A stretch of 64,000 nucleotides of DNA, taken from the NCBI GenBank assembly GCA_902802355.1, contig CADCLU010000007.1, positions 1 through 64,000 of the forward strand, in the 5' to 3' direction. The translations under genes and the position numbers were made by a program. The DNA is from an uncultured Erysipelotrichaceae bacterium (GTDB taxonomy: Bacteria > Bacillota_I > Bacilli_A > RFN20 > CAG-826). Position 1 is the stretch's first letter. Every line of letters starts with the position of its first letter. Under the pieces are notes generated by a model that made no database searches, was not told the origin of the DNA, and was given only the letters and a program-made list of their open reading frames with translations. Of this stretch, positions 29,059 through 38,101 are shown piece after piece.

Positions 29059-30012
29059 ATGGAACCTTGGCAGATTTTACTACTTGTACTTGCGATCATT
29101 CTCTTCATTCTCTTGATCGTCGTCGTCAGCAACATCAAAATCGTCAAACAAACCGATAAGTACATCATCGAGAGAATGGGCGCTTATCACACTACTTGGG
29201 GCGTTGGCATCCACATGCTCATCCCGTTCTTCGATAAAGTCGCCTATCAGATCAACATGAAGGAACAGGTCAGAGACTTCGACCCACAAAGCGTCATCAC
29301 CAAAGATAACGTCACCATGAAGATCGACACCGTCACCTTCTACCAGGTCACCGATCCAAAGCTCTATGCTTACGGCGTCGATGATCCAATCACCGCTATC
29401 GAATACTTAGCCGCGACCACCCTTCGTAACATCATCGGTGATCTCGACCTCGACCAGACCCTCACTTCCAGAGACATCATCAATGAGAAGATGAGAAAGA
29501 TCCTCGATGCCGCCACAGATCCATGGGGCATCAAAGTCAACCGCGTCGAAGTTAAGAACATTCTCCCACCTCAGGACATCAGAGACGCCATGGAACGTCA
29601 GATGAGAGCTGAGCGTGAGAAACGTGAGAAGATCCTCCTTGCCGAAGGTGAGAAGCAGTCCGCTGTTCTCATCGCCGAAGGTAAGAAGCAGTCCCTCATC
29701 CTCAACGCCGAATCCGAGAAGCAAGCCAAGATCCTTGCTGCCGAAGGTGAAGCCGAGAGCATCCTCAAGACCAAAACCGCCGAAGCCGAATCCATCAAGA
29801 GAATGCGTGAAGCTGAAGCCGAAGGTCTTGCCGCCATCAAGAAGGCCGGAGCCGATGAGGCCACATTAAGACTTCGCTACTACGAAGCTCTTGCCAAATG
29901 CGCCGATGGCCGGGCCACCAAGATTCTCCTTCCATACGGATTCGAGAAGCAGGGTGCCTTCGCTGCCGCTCTTGCCGAATCTATCAAAGAGCCAAAAGAG
30001 GCAAAGAAGTAA
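29059..30012 (+). CDS. SPFH/Band 7 (stomatin-like) membrane protein
   Basis: 317 residues. One N-terminal helix (about 4-25), SPFH domain (about 28-190: VSNIKIVKQTDKYIIERMGAYHTTWGVG..DNVTMKIDTVTFYQVTDP), then a long coiled coil of repeated KQS/AEGE/EAE units (about 190-275) and a C-terminal YEALAKCADGRATKILLPYGF. QmcA/stomatin type, forming membrane oligomers; partner of the NfeD encoded just upstream. SD AAGGAGG at 29042. A terminator ends the operon. Confidence 0.93.
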   Translation: MEPWQILLLVLAIILFILLIVVVSNIKIVKQTDKYIIERMGAYHTTWGVGIHMLIPFFDKVAYQINMKEQVRDFDPQSVITKDNVTMKIDTVTFYQVTDPKLYAYGVDDPITAIEYLAATTLRNIIGDLDLDQTLTSRDIINEKMRKILDAATDPWGIKVNRVEVKNILPPQDIRDAMERQMRAEREKREKILLAEGEKQSAVLIAEGKKQSLILNAESEKQAKILAAEGEAESILKTKTAEAESIKRMREAEAEGLAAIKKAGADEATLRLRYYEALAKCADGRATKILLPYGFEKQGAFAAALAESIKEPKEAKK

Positions 30013-30028
30013 CGCCAAAAGCATTACG

Positions 30029-30059
30029 GCCCGCAGAAATGCGGGCTTTTTTCTTTTTA
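30029..30059 (+). terminator. Intrinsic terminator after the SPFH gene
   Basis: GCCCGCA-GAAA-TGCGGGC with a long T-run. Confidence 0.93.
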
Positions 30060-30096
30060 AGAAAAAGAACCATCTCTCCTTCGGTAAAGCGGGGGT

Positions 30097-30125
30097 TTGT
30101 AATATTGCATTTTTAATGAGATAAT
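30097..30125 (+). promoter_or_regulatory. Promoter of asp23-fakA
   Basis: TTGTAA, 17-bp spacer, GATAAT (5 of 6). GAAGGGG lies about 11 nt before the ATG at 30159. Confidence 0.6.
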
Positions 30126-30158
30126 AGTGCGTCCTTCTATTGAAGGGGTTACCTATTT

Positions 30159-30518
30159 ATGGCTATCGACCGCAAAACACCATTTGGAAAAATCAATATC
30201 TCCACGGAACTCGTTGCCGATGTGGCAGGAGAAGCCGCGACGACCTGCTATGGCGTCGTTGGTCTTGCCGACCGCAGCGCGATCTGGGAGAACATCGCCG
30301 AGCTTCTCCAGAGAAGCGATTATGACAAAGGCGTTTATTGCCGCAAGAAGAATGGCGGTTATTCGGTTGATGTCTATATCGTTGTGGCTTACGGTGTGAA
30401 GATCACCGAAGTCCTTAGAGAAGTTCAAAAGAAAGTCGCCTATGACCTCAACAAAGCCTTCGGGAAAACTTTCCTTGAAGTCAACGTTTTCGTTCAAGGC
30501 GTCCGTGAGATCAAGTAA
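30159..30518 (+). CDS. Asp23/Gls24 family (YloU-like) protein
   Basis: 119 residues with the Asp23 domain: GKINISTELVADVAGEAATTCYGVVGLA and a C-terminal VQKKVAYDLNKAFGKTFLEVNVFVQGV. In Bacillota this gene (yloU) almost always precedes the fakA homologue yloV, as here. Cytoplasmic, role in cell-envelope homeostasis in some species. Two bases separate its stop from the fakA ATG. Confidence 0.93.
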   Translation: MAIDRKTPFGKINISTELVADVAGEAATTCYGVVGLADRSAIWENIAELLQRSDYDKGVYCRKKNGGYSVDVYIVVAYGVKITEVLREVQKKVAYDLNKAFGKTFLEVNVFVQGVREIK

Positions 30519-30520
30519 GA

Positions 30521-32230
30521 ATGAAAACAATTACCGGCCAGGAGCTCAAGCAGCTCTTCTTATCTGGCGCTAACAACCTTTATAACCACTATCCAGAAGT
30601 CGACAAGCTCAATGTTTTCCCTGTCCCTGATGGCGACACGGGCATGAACATGAACCTTACCCTTACCTCTGGCGCGAAGGAAATCGACAACAAGAACGAC
30701 AATTCCGTTGCCGTGATCGCCCAGTCTTTCAGCCGTGGCCTCCTTATGGGTGCCCGTGGAAACTCTGGTGTCATCACCTCCCAGATCTTCAAAGGCTTTG
30801 CCAATGGCTGCGAAGATAAGAAGTCCCTTAACGCCAAAGAATTCGCCAAAGCCTTCCTTTCCGCTAAAGAAACTGCTTATAAAGCAGTTATGCGTCCAGT
30901 CGAAGGTACCATCCTCACCGTCATCAGAGAGGCCAGTGCCGCTCTCGTCGACCGTGTCAAAGACAGTTTCACCATCGAACAGGTTCTTGATGTCCTCCTC
31001 GAGGAAGCCAAGAAATCCTTAGCCCATACCCCAGATCTTCTCCCAGTCCTCAAACAGGTCGGAGTCGTCGACTCTGGCGGTGCCGGTCTTACCATCGTCT
31101 TCGAAGGCATGGCCAAAGCCGCGCATGGTCGTTTCGTCGAGAGAAACACCAACCCAGCCAAGGGTGAGATGTCTTCCCCGATTATCGCTCCAGAAACCTA
31201 TGCAGGCGCCCAGCTTTCCGAAGATGAGGAAGGCTATGGCTATTGCACCCAATTCATCCTCCGTTTAGGAAAGCCAGAGGATGGCAAGAAGCCATTCGTC
31301 GAGAAATCCTTCCAGAGATTCCTCTCCAACAACGGAAACAGCTTGGTCCTTGTCCGCGATGATGACATCGTCAAGGTCCATGTCCATACCCTTACCCCAG
31401 GAACCATGCTCAACTACGCTCAGAACTATGGTGAATTCCTTACCATCACCATCGAGAACATGAGCGAAGAGCATCACAATATCGAGCATGGCAACGTTGC
31501 CACCGATATGGCGAGCAACATCGAGCGTGGCAAAGCCACGAAGAAAGAAGAGCGTCCTTGGACCGACTTCGGAGTCATCGCCGTCAGCTCTGGCGAAGGC
31601 TTAGATGAGATGTTCAAAGAACTTGGCGTCGATATCATCGTTAGCGGTGGACAGACCATGAACCCATCGACCGAAGACTTCGTCAAAGCGGTCAATGAGC
31701 TCCACGCCCATAACGTCTATATCCTTCCAAACAACGGAAACATCGTCATGGCCGCCAATCAGGCTGCCGAGGTCATCGACATCAAAGATGTCAAAGTCAA
31801 CGTCATCCCATCGAAGACCATCCCTCAGGGAATTGCATCCTTAATGCAGTACAGCACCGAGATGTCCGCTGAAGAGATCTATGAGTCGATGAAGGAAGCC
31901 CTTGGCATGATCAAGAGCGGTTCCGTCACCTATGCCATCAAGGACACCGACATTAACGGAGTCCACGTCACCAAAGACTATTACATGGGCATGAAGGAAG
32001 ACAAAGAGATCGTCACCTGCGTCAAAGACAAGCTCGAGGCTCTTAAGTCCCTTGTCGATGCTCTTGTCGATGAAGATTCCTTCGCATTAAGCATCTATGT
32101 TGGAAAAGATTGCTCCGAAGAAGAGGAGAAAGAAGTCGCCGACTTCATGGCGAAGACCTATCCAAATCTCGAAGTCAACGTCCGTAATGGCGGACAGCCA
32201 GTTTACAGCTTCTTAGTTGGAGTTGAATAA
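30521..32230 (+). CDS. fakA: Fatty acid kinase catalytic subunit (FakA/YloV, DAK2 domain)
   Basis: 569 residues. N-terminal DhaL-type kinase domain (about 5-200) with the Mg-ATP motif NVFPVPDGDTGMNMNLTL, GARGNSGVITSQIFKG and VDSGGAGLTIVFEG. The C-terminal half is the FakA-specific region (about 320-569). It phosphorylates fatty acids presented by FakB for entry into phospholipids with PlsX/PlsY; plsX is encoded downstream, though no fakB is in the window. In operon with Asp23. A terminator follows. Confidence 0.93.
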   Translation: MKTITGQELKQLFLSGANNLYNHYPEVDKLNVFPVPDGDTGMNMNLTLTSGAKEIDNKNDNSVAVIAQSFSRGLLMGARGNSGVITSQIFKGFANGCEDKKSLNAKEFAKAFLSAKETAYKAVMRPVEGTILTVIREASAALVDRVKDSFTIEQVLDVLLEEAKKSLAHTPDLLPVLKQVGVVDSGGAGLTIVFEGMAKAAHGRFVERNTNPAKGEMSSPIIAPETYAGAQLSEDEEGYGYCTQFILRLGKPEDGKKPFVEKSFQRFLSNNGNSLVLVRDDDIVKVHVHTLTPGTMLNYAQNYGEFLTITIENMSEEHHNIEHGNVATDMASNIERGKATKKEERPWTDFGVIAVSSGEGLDEMFKELGVDIIVSGGQTMNPSTEDFVKAVNELHAHNVYILPNNGNIVMAANQAAEVIDIKDVKVNVIPSKTIPQGIASLMQYSTEMSAEEIYESMKEALGMIKSGSVTYAIKDTDINGVHVTKDYYMGMKEDKEIVTCVKDKLEALKSLVDALVDEDSFALSIYVGKDCSEEEEKEVADFMAKTYPNLEVNVRNGGQPVYSFLVGVE

Positions 32231-32248
32231 ACCAATAAAAAAATTAAG

Positions 32249-32273
32249 GCCTCACATTTTGTGAGGCTTTTTC
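32249..32273 (+). terminator. Intrinsic terminator after fakA
   Basis: GCCTCAC-N5-GTGAGGC hairpin with TTTTTC. Confidence 0.92.
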
Positions 32274-32325
32274 ATACATTTTGAAGTGAAAAGCAAATTT
32301 TAAGTGAAATCAGGGGAACAGTTGT

Positions 32326-32331
32326 TATAAT
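32326..32331 (+). promoter_or_regulatory. -10 box of the M6-like protease gene
   Basis: TATAAT 31 nt before the chosen ATG at 32363; AAGGA at 32346-32350 is the likely SD. No clear -35. Confidence 0.5.
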
Positions 32332-32362
32332 GCAAACATTCCTATAAGGAATGCGACAAAAA

Positions 32363-34057
32363 ATGAGAAACGACAAGAAACTTAATATAATCGGACTTGT
32401 TCTCATGTCCACGTTGGTCCTTAGCGGCTGCTCTTTCTTCCAGAGATCTTCTTCCGACAAGAAGAGCAGTGCCGCTTCGACTTCTGGCGCTTTGACGAGC
32501 GAGAACGCTTCATCTTCAGCCGCAGAATCTAGCGAAGACGATAGCGAGGTCATCAATCCAATCAACAAAACCAAATTCAACTATAACTACAAGGACTACG
32601 CCCAGCATTGTTACTTGAACTATGATTTCACCCCAAGCGTTGGCAGTCCTAAGTTGCTCGTTATCCCTGTCTGGTTCACAGACTCGGAATCCTGCATCCA
32701 TCCAAATCACCTTCAAGATGTCAGAGACGATATTGAGACCGCTTATTTCGGAACGGCTCAAGAGGTCGGCTGGCAAAGTGTCAGATCCTACTATTACACC
32801 ATGTCCCAGGGCAGATGCGATTTAGGTGGTGTCGTCTCCGATTGGTACGAGACCGGCGAAGCCATGGCTGCATATGGAAATGACGCAGAGAAAACACAAA
32901 ACCTCGTCAAAACCGCATCGGATTGGTATTTCGAACAGGAAGGTTCCCTCCCTCGTTCCTACTTCGATTCAGATGGCGATGGCTTCTTAGATGGCGTCAT
33001 GCTCATCTATGCCGCGCCTGACTACGCTGCCGCTTACACCGATTGGTATAGTGACAACGATGACAGAGAGAATTTCTGGGCATACACTTCCTATACCTTT
33101 GCCGAAGCAAATGAAACCGCACCGGTTCCTAACGCTTACTTCTGGGCCTCATATGACTTCATGTATGATGCCGGAGCGGCTAATGTCAGAACCGGACTCT
33201 ATTTCTGGCATAGCGGAGATTCGAGCGGTGGCAGCGTCGACGCTCATACCTACATCCATGAGATGGGCCATATGTTTGGCTTGCCGGATTACTACGATTA
33301 CTCTGGCCAATATTCCCCAGCGGCTTCATTCAGCATGCAAGACCATAACGTCGGAGGACATGATCCTTATAGCGCGTTGGCTCTTGGCTGGGCTGACCCA
33401 TATGTTCCAGAGGATAGCTGCACCTTGACCATCAAACCTTTCCAGAATAACGGTCGTGACCTCGTTCTCCTTCAGCCAGCGGGCTTCAATGTCGACGGTT
33501 CCCCATTCGACGAATATGTCCTCATTGAGCTTTTTACCCCAACAGGTCTCAACGAGAACGATTGCAGCCACGCTTATAGGGAAAACGAGTATTATAGCTC
33601 CGCCCCTCAAGGTCCAAGCGATGTTGGCTTACGTATCTGGCACGTCGATGCGAGACTCGTTCAGATCAACACCCGTTTCGGAAGGATCAGCGTTGATACA
33701 ACCCATCCGAAGAAGGTTCCAAATGAAGACAATCTCTACTTCATGATGACGAATACCTACGATAGTCCTCACAAGGATATGACCGGACGTATCTCAGTTT
33801 GTGGATCTACTTACGCCAATTACAACATCCTTCAGCTCATCAGAAACGATAGAACCGTCACCTATCATTGTTCTGACGATTTAAGTGGAAGCGACCTCTT
33901 CAAAGATGGCGACACATTCACCTGCTCGAGATACAACACCCAGTTCGTGAACGGCAATAAGCTCAATAGCGGCGACACCCTTGGCTGGACCGTCAATGTC
34001 TCTCTTACCGGAGAAGGCACGAGCGCAAGAGCCACCCTTACCCTCACTAGAGACTAA
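32363..34057 (+). CDS. M6-like (immune inhibitor A-type) zinc metalloprotease lipoprotein
   Basis: 564 residues. Lipoprotein signal with lipobox LSG-C (about residue 22), a long Ser/Ala/Glu linker to about 70, then a peptidase domain with the zinc motif H299-E-M-G-H303-MFGLPD (HExxHxxGxxD), preceded by an EF-hand-like DSDGDGFLDG. This matches the secreted M6 metallopeptidases (InhA/PrtV type) that cleave host or competitor proteins. The C-terminal part looks beta-rich. The start is taken at the second ATG because AAGGA directly touches the first one at 32351. Own promoter and terminator. It and the next gene split the usual fakA-recG neighbourhood. Confidence 0.85.
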   Translation: MRNDKKLNIIGLVLMSTLVLSGCSFFQRSSSDKKSSAASTSGALTSENASSSAAESSEDDSEVINPINKTKFNYNYKDYAQHCYLNYDFTPSVGSPKLLVIPVWFTDSESCIHPNHLQDVRDDIETAYFGTAQEVGWQSVRSYYYTMSQGRCDLGGVVSDWYETGEAMAAYGNDAEKTQNLVKTASDWYFEQEGSLPRSYFDSDGDGFLDGVMLIYAAPDYAAAYTDWYSDNDDRENFWAYTSYTFAEANETAPVPNAYFWASYDFMYDAGAANVRTGLYFWHSGDSSGGSVDAHTYIHEMGHMFGLPDYYDYSGQYSPAASFSMQDHNVGGHDPYSALALGWADPYVPEDSCTLTIKPFQNNGRDLVLLQPAGFNVDGSPFDEYVLIELFTPTGLNENDCSHAYRENEYYSSAPQGPSDVGLRIWHVDARLVQINTRFGRISVDTTHPKKVPNEDNLYFMMTNTYDSPHKDMTGRISVCGSTYANYNILQLIRNDRTVTYHCSDDLSGSDLFKDGDTFTCSRYNTQFVNGNKLNSGDTLGWTVNVSLTGEGTSARATLTLTRD

Positions 34058-34082
34058 CCCGATAGATAATCGGGTTTTTTCT
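34056..34082 (+). terminator. Intrinsic terminator after the M6-like protease gene
   Basis: AACCCGAT/ATCGGGTT stem with T6 and CTTT. Confidence 0.9.
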
Positions 34083-34128
34083 TTAAATAAGCGCATTATT
34101 TATTAGATCTGCAATGGAATGGATGTCC

Positions 34129-34157
34129 TTGAAATTTAGGCCCATTGCTTTTTTAAT
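34129..34157 (+). promoter_or_regulatory. Leaderless promoter of the 34165 lipoprotein gene
   Basis: TTGAAA, 17-bp spacer, TTTAAT, then 7 nt to the ATG at 34165. A complete -35/-10 pair that places the transcript start at the start codon. Confidence 0.65.
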
Positions 34158-34164
34158 AAGTGTG

Positions 34165-35028
34165 ATGAGCAAAAACCGTGTCCTCTTTGCTGCAATTGCA
34201 GCTTTGCTTCTTACTTCCTGTGGCAAAGATGCCCAACAGGCGTCTTTTAGTAGTAGCGTCTCGATACCAAGCGGCAAATCACAGGAAACTTCCAGTTCAC
34301 AAAAGATTGACTATGGACCTGACCCAACTGGTGTTTATGAGCGAGAAAGTTATTCTTTCATAGATGAATCTATAAACACTCCTTACACAAACCCTTATAC
34401 ATACGATTACTTAATGATCGATTATGATCACTTGTATTATGGGCCGTCCATAAAACTAAACCGATCCGACAGCTGGGTGAATGTGAAGATTGAGGGCCAA
34501 GAGAATGCATATTCTGGGATTAGGGGTTCAAGTACAGGCACCCCGACCCACGGATACGGCGATTGGCAAAACGGTGAAGAGCTTTTTGGACGTGAGTTCA
34601 AAGGGGTCGATGGCGATTGGGACCTGCCTTTGGCCTTGCCAGAGACGTCATGTCTAAACCCGGATGAGGTCTTCATGCGACTCGTTTTTGTGTCGAAAGA
34701 AGACATTAACACGATTATCGGATATGCGTTGGCCGTTGGTTACCCCATCGGTGACCCAGTAGAAGCGGATGATCAAGAACTTGATTTATATCATTACTAT
34801 AAAAATAGCAGCCCTACTAGCAATCCGGATAGAAGGGTGCCTCCCCATGCCTTGGCTTGGATAACGTGGAAACTTGAGGCCGTGAGCGACGGTGTCTTCT
34901 TCCCGAAGGTGAATGACGAATTCCAAAAGATCGAAGAGGGACGCGTTGAAGCTGCTCTCGACACCATGGTGGAGAACGCGCGAGGTCATTACTTCACCAA
35001 ACCTTCCTCATCCCAAACATCTAGATAA
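34165..35028 (+). CDS. Predicted lipoprotein, unknown function
   Basis: 287 residues from the ATG at 34165, which gives a clean signal (MSKNRVLFAAIAALLLTSC, lipobox LTS-C19). An open upstream extension is not used because the promoter -10 lies inside it. After a Ser/Gln-rich linker there is a YTYDYLMIDYDHLYYG segment, an aromatic and acidic middle and a helical end (FQKIEEGRVEAALDTMVENARGHYF). No known family is recognised. Monocistronic, between terminators; a likely surface protein expressed from a leaderless mRNA. Confidence 0.7.
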   Translation: MSKNRVLFAAIAALLLTSCGKDAQQASFSSSVSIPSGKSQETSSSQKIDYGPDPTGVYERESYSFIDESINTPYTNPYTYDYLMIDYDHLYYGPSIKLNRSDSWVNVKIEGQENAYSGIRGSSTGTPTHGYGDWQNGEELFGREFKGVDGDWDLPLALPETSCLNPDEVFMRLVFVSKEDINTIIGYALAVGYPIGDPVEADDQELDLYHYYKNSSPTSNPDRRVPPHALAWITWKLEAVSDGVFFPKVNDEFQKIEEGRVEAALDTMVENARGHYFTKPSSSQTSR

Positions 35029-35053
35029 GGCGTCCCTAAGTAGGCGCCTTTTT
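35027..35053 (+). terminator. Intrinsic terminator overlapping a stop codon, next to the recG promoter
   Basis: AAGGCG...CGCCTT stem followed by T-run; the recG -10 begins 5 nt later. Confidence 0.8.
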
Positions 35054-35054
35054 G

Positions 35055-35063
35055 TGCTAGAAT
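35055..35063 (+). promoter_or_regulatory. Extended -10 promoter of recG, leaderless
   Basis: TGCTAGAAT (TGn plus TAGAAT) followed by 6 nt and the ATG at 35070. No SD exists. Confidence 0.65.
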
Positions 35064-35069
35064 TAGGCA

Positions 35070-37061
35070 ATGGTCCTTTCGAAGTCCAAGAACATGAATT
35101 CCTCGCTAGCCAGCATCGGCATCTTTTCCTATGCCGACGTTTTGGCCCATCTCCCTAGGAGATACGAGAATTACACCTACACAGAAGATAAAGTATCCTA
35201 TGAGGATAAAGAGCATCTTGTCCTCAAAGGAAAGATAAGGGGAGGCGCCCCTCATCCGATGAGATTTGCTAAAAGAACCCTTTATCGTTTTTATTTTGAG
35301 ACAGTAGGGGGAATGGTCTATCTCGTCGAAGCCTGGAATCGCACATACTTAGGGAAGATGCTTAAGCCTGACACTGTGTACACTTTGACGGGCGTTTATG
35401 AGAAAAGCAGGCACACCATCTCAATGGTGAATATCCTGACAGGGGAGATTCCTCAGGACGAAGCACTTAAGCCCGTTTATACACTTCCTAATGATATTCA
35501 GAACTACGCTTTCGTGAGGCTTGTGAAGAAGGCTCTTCTCGAAGCGGATATCGATGAGATCATCCCAAAGAAATATAGAGCGAAATATCGTCTCTTACCT
35601 TTACGTGAAGCATATCGTTTAGTGCACACTCCAAGGACTTTTGAAGACATCCATCAAGGCATGAGAACCCTCAAGTATCAGGAGGCTCTTCTCTTCGAAA
35701 TCAAGAACCAAGAAGTGCGTGCGATGAACAAGGCCCTTCAGAAAGACAGAAGGCGTCAAATCAACCGCGAAAAACTCAATATCTTCGTCAAATCCCTGCC
35801 GTATTCACTTTCTAGCGACCAGCAAAAGGCCCTTGATGAATGCGTTAACGACATGGATAAACAAAGTGTCATGTACCGCCTTCTCCAGGGTGATGTCGGC
35901 ACTGGAAAGACCCTTGTCGCTGCCCTTTGTGGATATGCCAATTACACAAGAAGCGAGCAGACCGCTCTCCTTGCCCCAACCGACTCTTTGGCAAGGCAGC
36001 ATTACGAAACCCTTAAGAAACTTTTTGAAGGCACTCACGTCAATGTCGGACTCCTTGTCGGCGCGATGGAACCAAGCGAGAAAAGAGCCACCCTCCAAGA
36101 CCTTGAAGATGGCACGATCGACATCGTTGTCGGAACCCATGCCCTTTTCTCCAAAGGCGTGACTTATGCATACCTAGGACTTGCCATCATCGACGAGCAA
36201 CATAAGTTCGGCGTTAACCAGCGAACCCTTCTTCTCGATAAGGGCGAACACGCTGATCTTCTGCTTATGAGCGCGACCCCAATCCCTCGTACCCTCACGA
36301 TGACCATCTATGGCGATCTCGATATCTCAACTCTAACTGAATTCCCGCAAGGAAAGAGAAACGTCAAAACCATACTTACCAAACGCGGCGATAAGAAAGT
36401 CGCCTCACTTTGTGAGAAATCCTTAGAAGAGAAGAAACGCATCTACGTTGTTGTCCCTCAAATCGAAGGAGGGGAAGACAAGGATGTCACTTCGGTCAAA
36501 ACGGTTTATGAAAGATATAAGAAATACTTCGGCGACAAGGTCGTCATGATGCATGGTCAGATGAGCGAAGAAGAGAAGAATGTTGCTATTCTCGCATTCA
36601 AGAGCGGCATCTGTCCAATCCTTGTCGCAACATCCCTCATCGAGGTTGGAATCGACGTCAAAGAAGCCAATCTCATGATCGTCTATTCGCCATCCCATTT
36701 CTCCCTTTCTAGCCTCCATCAGTTACGTGGTCGCGTAGGCAGAGATGGCTCGCCTGCATCCTTCGTTCTCTTTGGAGAAGGCGATGATGAGGAAAACGAG
36801 AAGCTGTCGGTTCTTTTGAAGAGCGACGATGGCTTTGAAATCGCTGAGATGGACCTCAAATTACGTGGTCCAGGAGAGCTTATGGGAACCCGTCAATCGG
36901 GCCTTCCATCCTTCCTTGTCGCCAACATCATCAGCGACTTCAAGATCTTTGAATGTGCCAGAGACGACGCCAAAGAAATCCTCAAGGAACCTAAGTCCAT
37001 TGAGAACGTCATCATCATGAATGAAGTAAAGAAGTCGATTACCGACTTCCGATTATCCTAG
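35070..37061 (+). CDS. recG: ATP-dependent DNA helicase RecG
   Basis: 663 residues, usual length. Wedge/OB domain to about residue 230, then helicase motifs: GDVGTGKTLVAAL (I), LAPTDSLARQH, IIDEQHKFGVNQR (II, DEQH type), LLMSATPIPRTL (III), ATSLIEVGIDV and QLRGRVGRDG (V/VI), and the TRG-like C-terminus. It remodels stalled forks and Holliday junctions. Transcribed from an extended -10 promoter with no 5' leader. plsX follows 53 nt later with its own promoter. Confidence 0.97.
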   Translation: MVLSKSKNMNSSLASIGIFSYADVLAHLPRRYENYTYTEDKVSYEDKEHLVLKGKIRGGAPHPMRFAKRTLYRFYFETVGGMVYLVEAWNRTYLGKMLKPDTVYTLTGVYEKSRHTISMVNILTGEIPQDEALKPVYTLPNDIQNYAFVRLVKKALLEADIDEIIPKKYRAKYRLLPLREAYRLVHTPRTFEDIHQGMRTLKYQEALLFEIKNQEVRAMNKALQKDRRRQINREKLNIFVKSLPYSLSSDQQKALDECVNDMDKQSVMYRLLQGDVGTGKTLVAALCGYANYTRSEQTALLAPTDSLARQHYETLKKLFEGTHVNVGLLVGAMEPSEKRATLQDLEDGTIDIVVGTHALFSKGVTYAYLGLAIIDEQHKFGVNQRTLLLDKGEHADLLLMSATPIPRTLTMTIYGDLDISTLTEFPQGKRNVKTILTKRGDKKVASLCEKSLEEKKRIYVVVPQIEGGEDKDVTSVKTVYERYKKYFGDKVVMMHGQMSEEEKNVAILAFKSGICPILVATSLIEVGIDVKEANLMIVYSPSHFSLSSLHQLRGRVGRDGSPASFVLFGEGDDEENEKLSVLLKSDDGFEIAEMDLKLRGPGELMGTRQSGLPSFLVANIISDFKIFECARDDAKEILKEPKSIENVIIMNEVKKSITDFRLS

Positions 37062-37075
37062 ATTAAGGTTACTTT

Positions 37076-37094
37076 GATAGTTATACTAACTATC
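37076..37094 (+). promoter_or_regulatory. Perfect palindrome over the plsX -10 box
   Basis: GATAGTTA-TAC-TAACTATC with the -10 TATACT (37082-37087) in its centre, 20 nt before the UTR and ATG at 37115. A repressor bound here would block transcription. In Bacillus the plsX region is controlled by FapR, but this site is not a clear FapR consensus. Confidence 0.6.
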
Positions 37095-37114
37095 GAAGCA
37101 GAGGTTTTTTCTAT

Positions 37115-38101
37115 ATGAAGAAAATTGTTGTAGATATGATGGGAAGCGACCTTGGAAGCGTAGCTACCAAGGAAGGTGTTTCCCTTTTCCATGCCAAACA
37201 TCCAGATGTGGAACTCATCCTCGTTGGCAAAGAAGCCGAACTCAAAGATATCGAATTCGCCAAGATCGTCAATGCCGAGGATGTCGTTGAGATGACCTGT
37301 GGCGCCCTTGAAGTCATCAGACGCAAAGGCTCCTCAATGGTCGTTGCCCTCAACACCGTCAAAGAAGAAAATGCCGATGGCATTATCTCCGCTGGCGCGA
37401 CCGGCGCTTTCCTTAGCGCAGCCACCCTCATCCTCAAGAAGATCCCAGGTGTTCAGCGTCCAGCTCTCGTCACCGCTTTCCCTCAGCTTGAAGGAAACGG
37501 ATACACCACCCTTCTTGATGTCGGTGCCTCTAACACCAACACTCCAGAGGAATTAGCCCAGTTCGCCTATATGGGAACCTGCTACTCCAGAGCCGTCTAT
37601 GGCGTTGCAGAACCACGCGTCTGCTTGCTTAGCAACGGCAGCGAGGAAGGCAAAGGCTCCCCAGTCGGAAAAGAGGCCTATCAGCTCCTCAAAGAAATGA
37701 AAAACATCAATTTTGCCGGGAATATTGAAGGCGATAAGCTCCTCAAAGGCTTAGCCGATGTCGTCGTCAGCGATGGCTATACCGGCAACGTCATGCTTAA
37801 GACCACCGAAGGCACCGCCAAAGGAATGGGCAAACTCCTCAAGCAAGGATTCATGTCCAAACTCCGTTGCAAGATCGGTTATCTCTTTGCCAAACCAGCC
37901 GTCAAGCTCCTCAAGAACAAACTTGATCCAAGCAATGTCGGCGGAGCTATGCTCATGGGCGTCAATGGCGTCGTTGTCAAAGCTCATGGCAACAGCACTG
38001 GCAAATCATTCTATAGCGCGATGGAAGTCCTCTATCACTTAATCGAGGGCGATGTCATCACCAAGATCAAAGACGCATTCGTCGAGGAAAAAGCTGAATA
38101 A
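37115..38101 (+). CDS. plsX: Acyl-ACP:phosphate acyltransferase PlsX
   Basis: 328 residues with family blocks KKIVVDMMGSDLGSVATKEGV, ISAGATGAFLSAAT, LLDVGASNTNTPEELAQFA, LLSNGSEEGKGSP, VVSDGYTGNVMLKTTEGTAKG and the C-terminal GGAMLMGVNGVVVKAHGNS. It makes acyl-phosphate from acyl-ACP and feeds PlsY; it also links to the FakA route encoded upstream. First gene of plsX-rnc-ftsY-ylxM-ffh, with each gene overlapping the next. The fabD/fabG/acpP genes that often sit here are absent. Confidence 0.97.
   Translation: MKKIVVDMMGSDLGSVATKEGVSLFHAKHPDVELILVGKEAELKDIEFAKIVNAEDVVEMTCGALEVIRRKGSSMVVALNTVKEENADGIISAGATGAFLSAATLILKKIPGVQRPALVTAFPQLEGNGYTTLLDVGASNTNTPEELAQFAYMGTCYSRAVYGVAEPRVCLLSNGSEEGKGSPVGKEAYQLLKEMKNINFAGNIEGDKLLKGLADVVVSDGYTGNVMLKTTEGTAKGMGKLLKQGFMSKLRCKIGYLFAKPAVKLLKNKLDPSNVGGAMLMGVNGVVVKAHGNSTGKSFYSAMEVLYHLIEGDVITKIKDAFVEEKAE

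Noticed and set aside
32351-32362. Upstream ATG as the start of the M6-like protease
   Set aside because: The only SD (AAGGA) directly touches this ATG, whereas it is correctly spaced for the ATG at 32363, which also gives a standard signal peptide.
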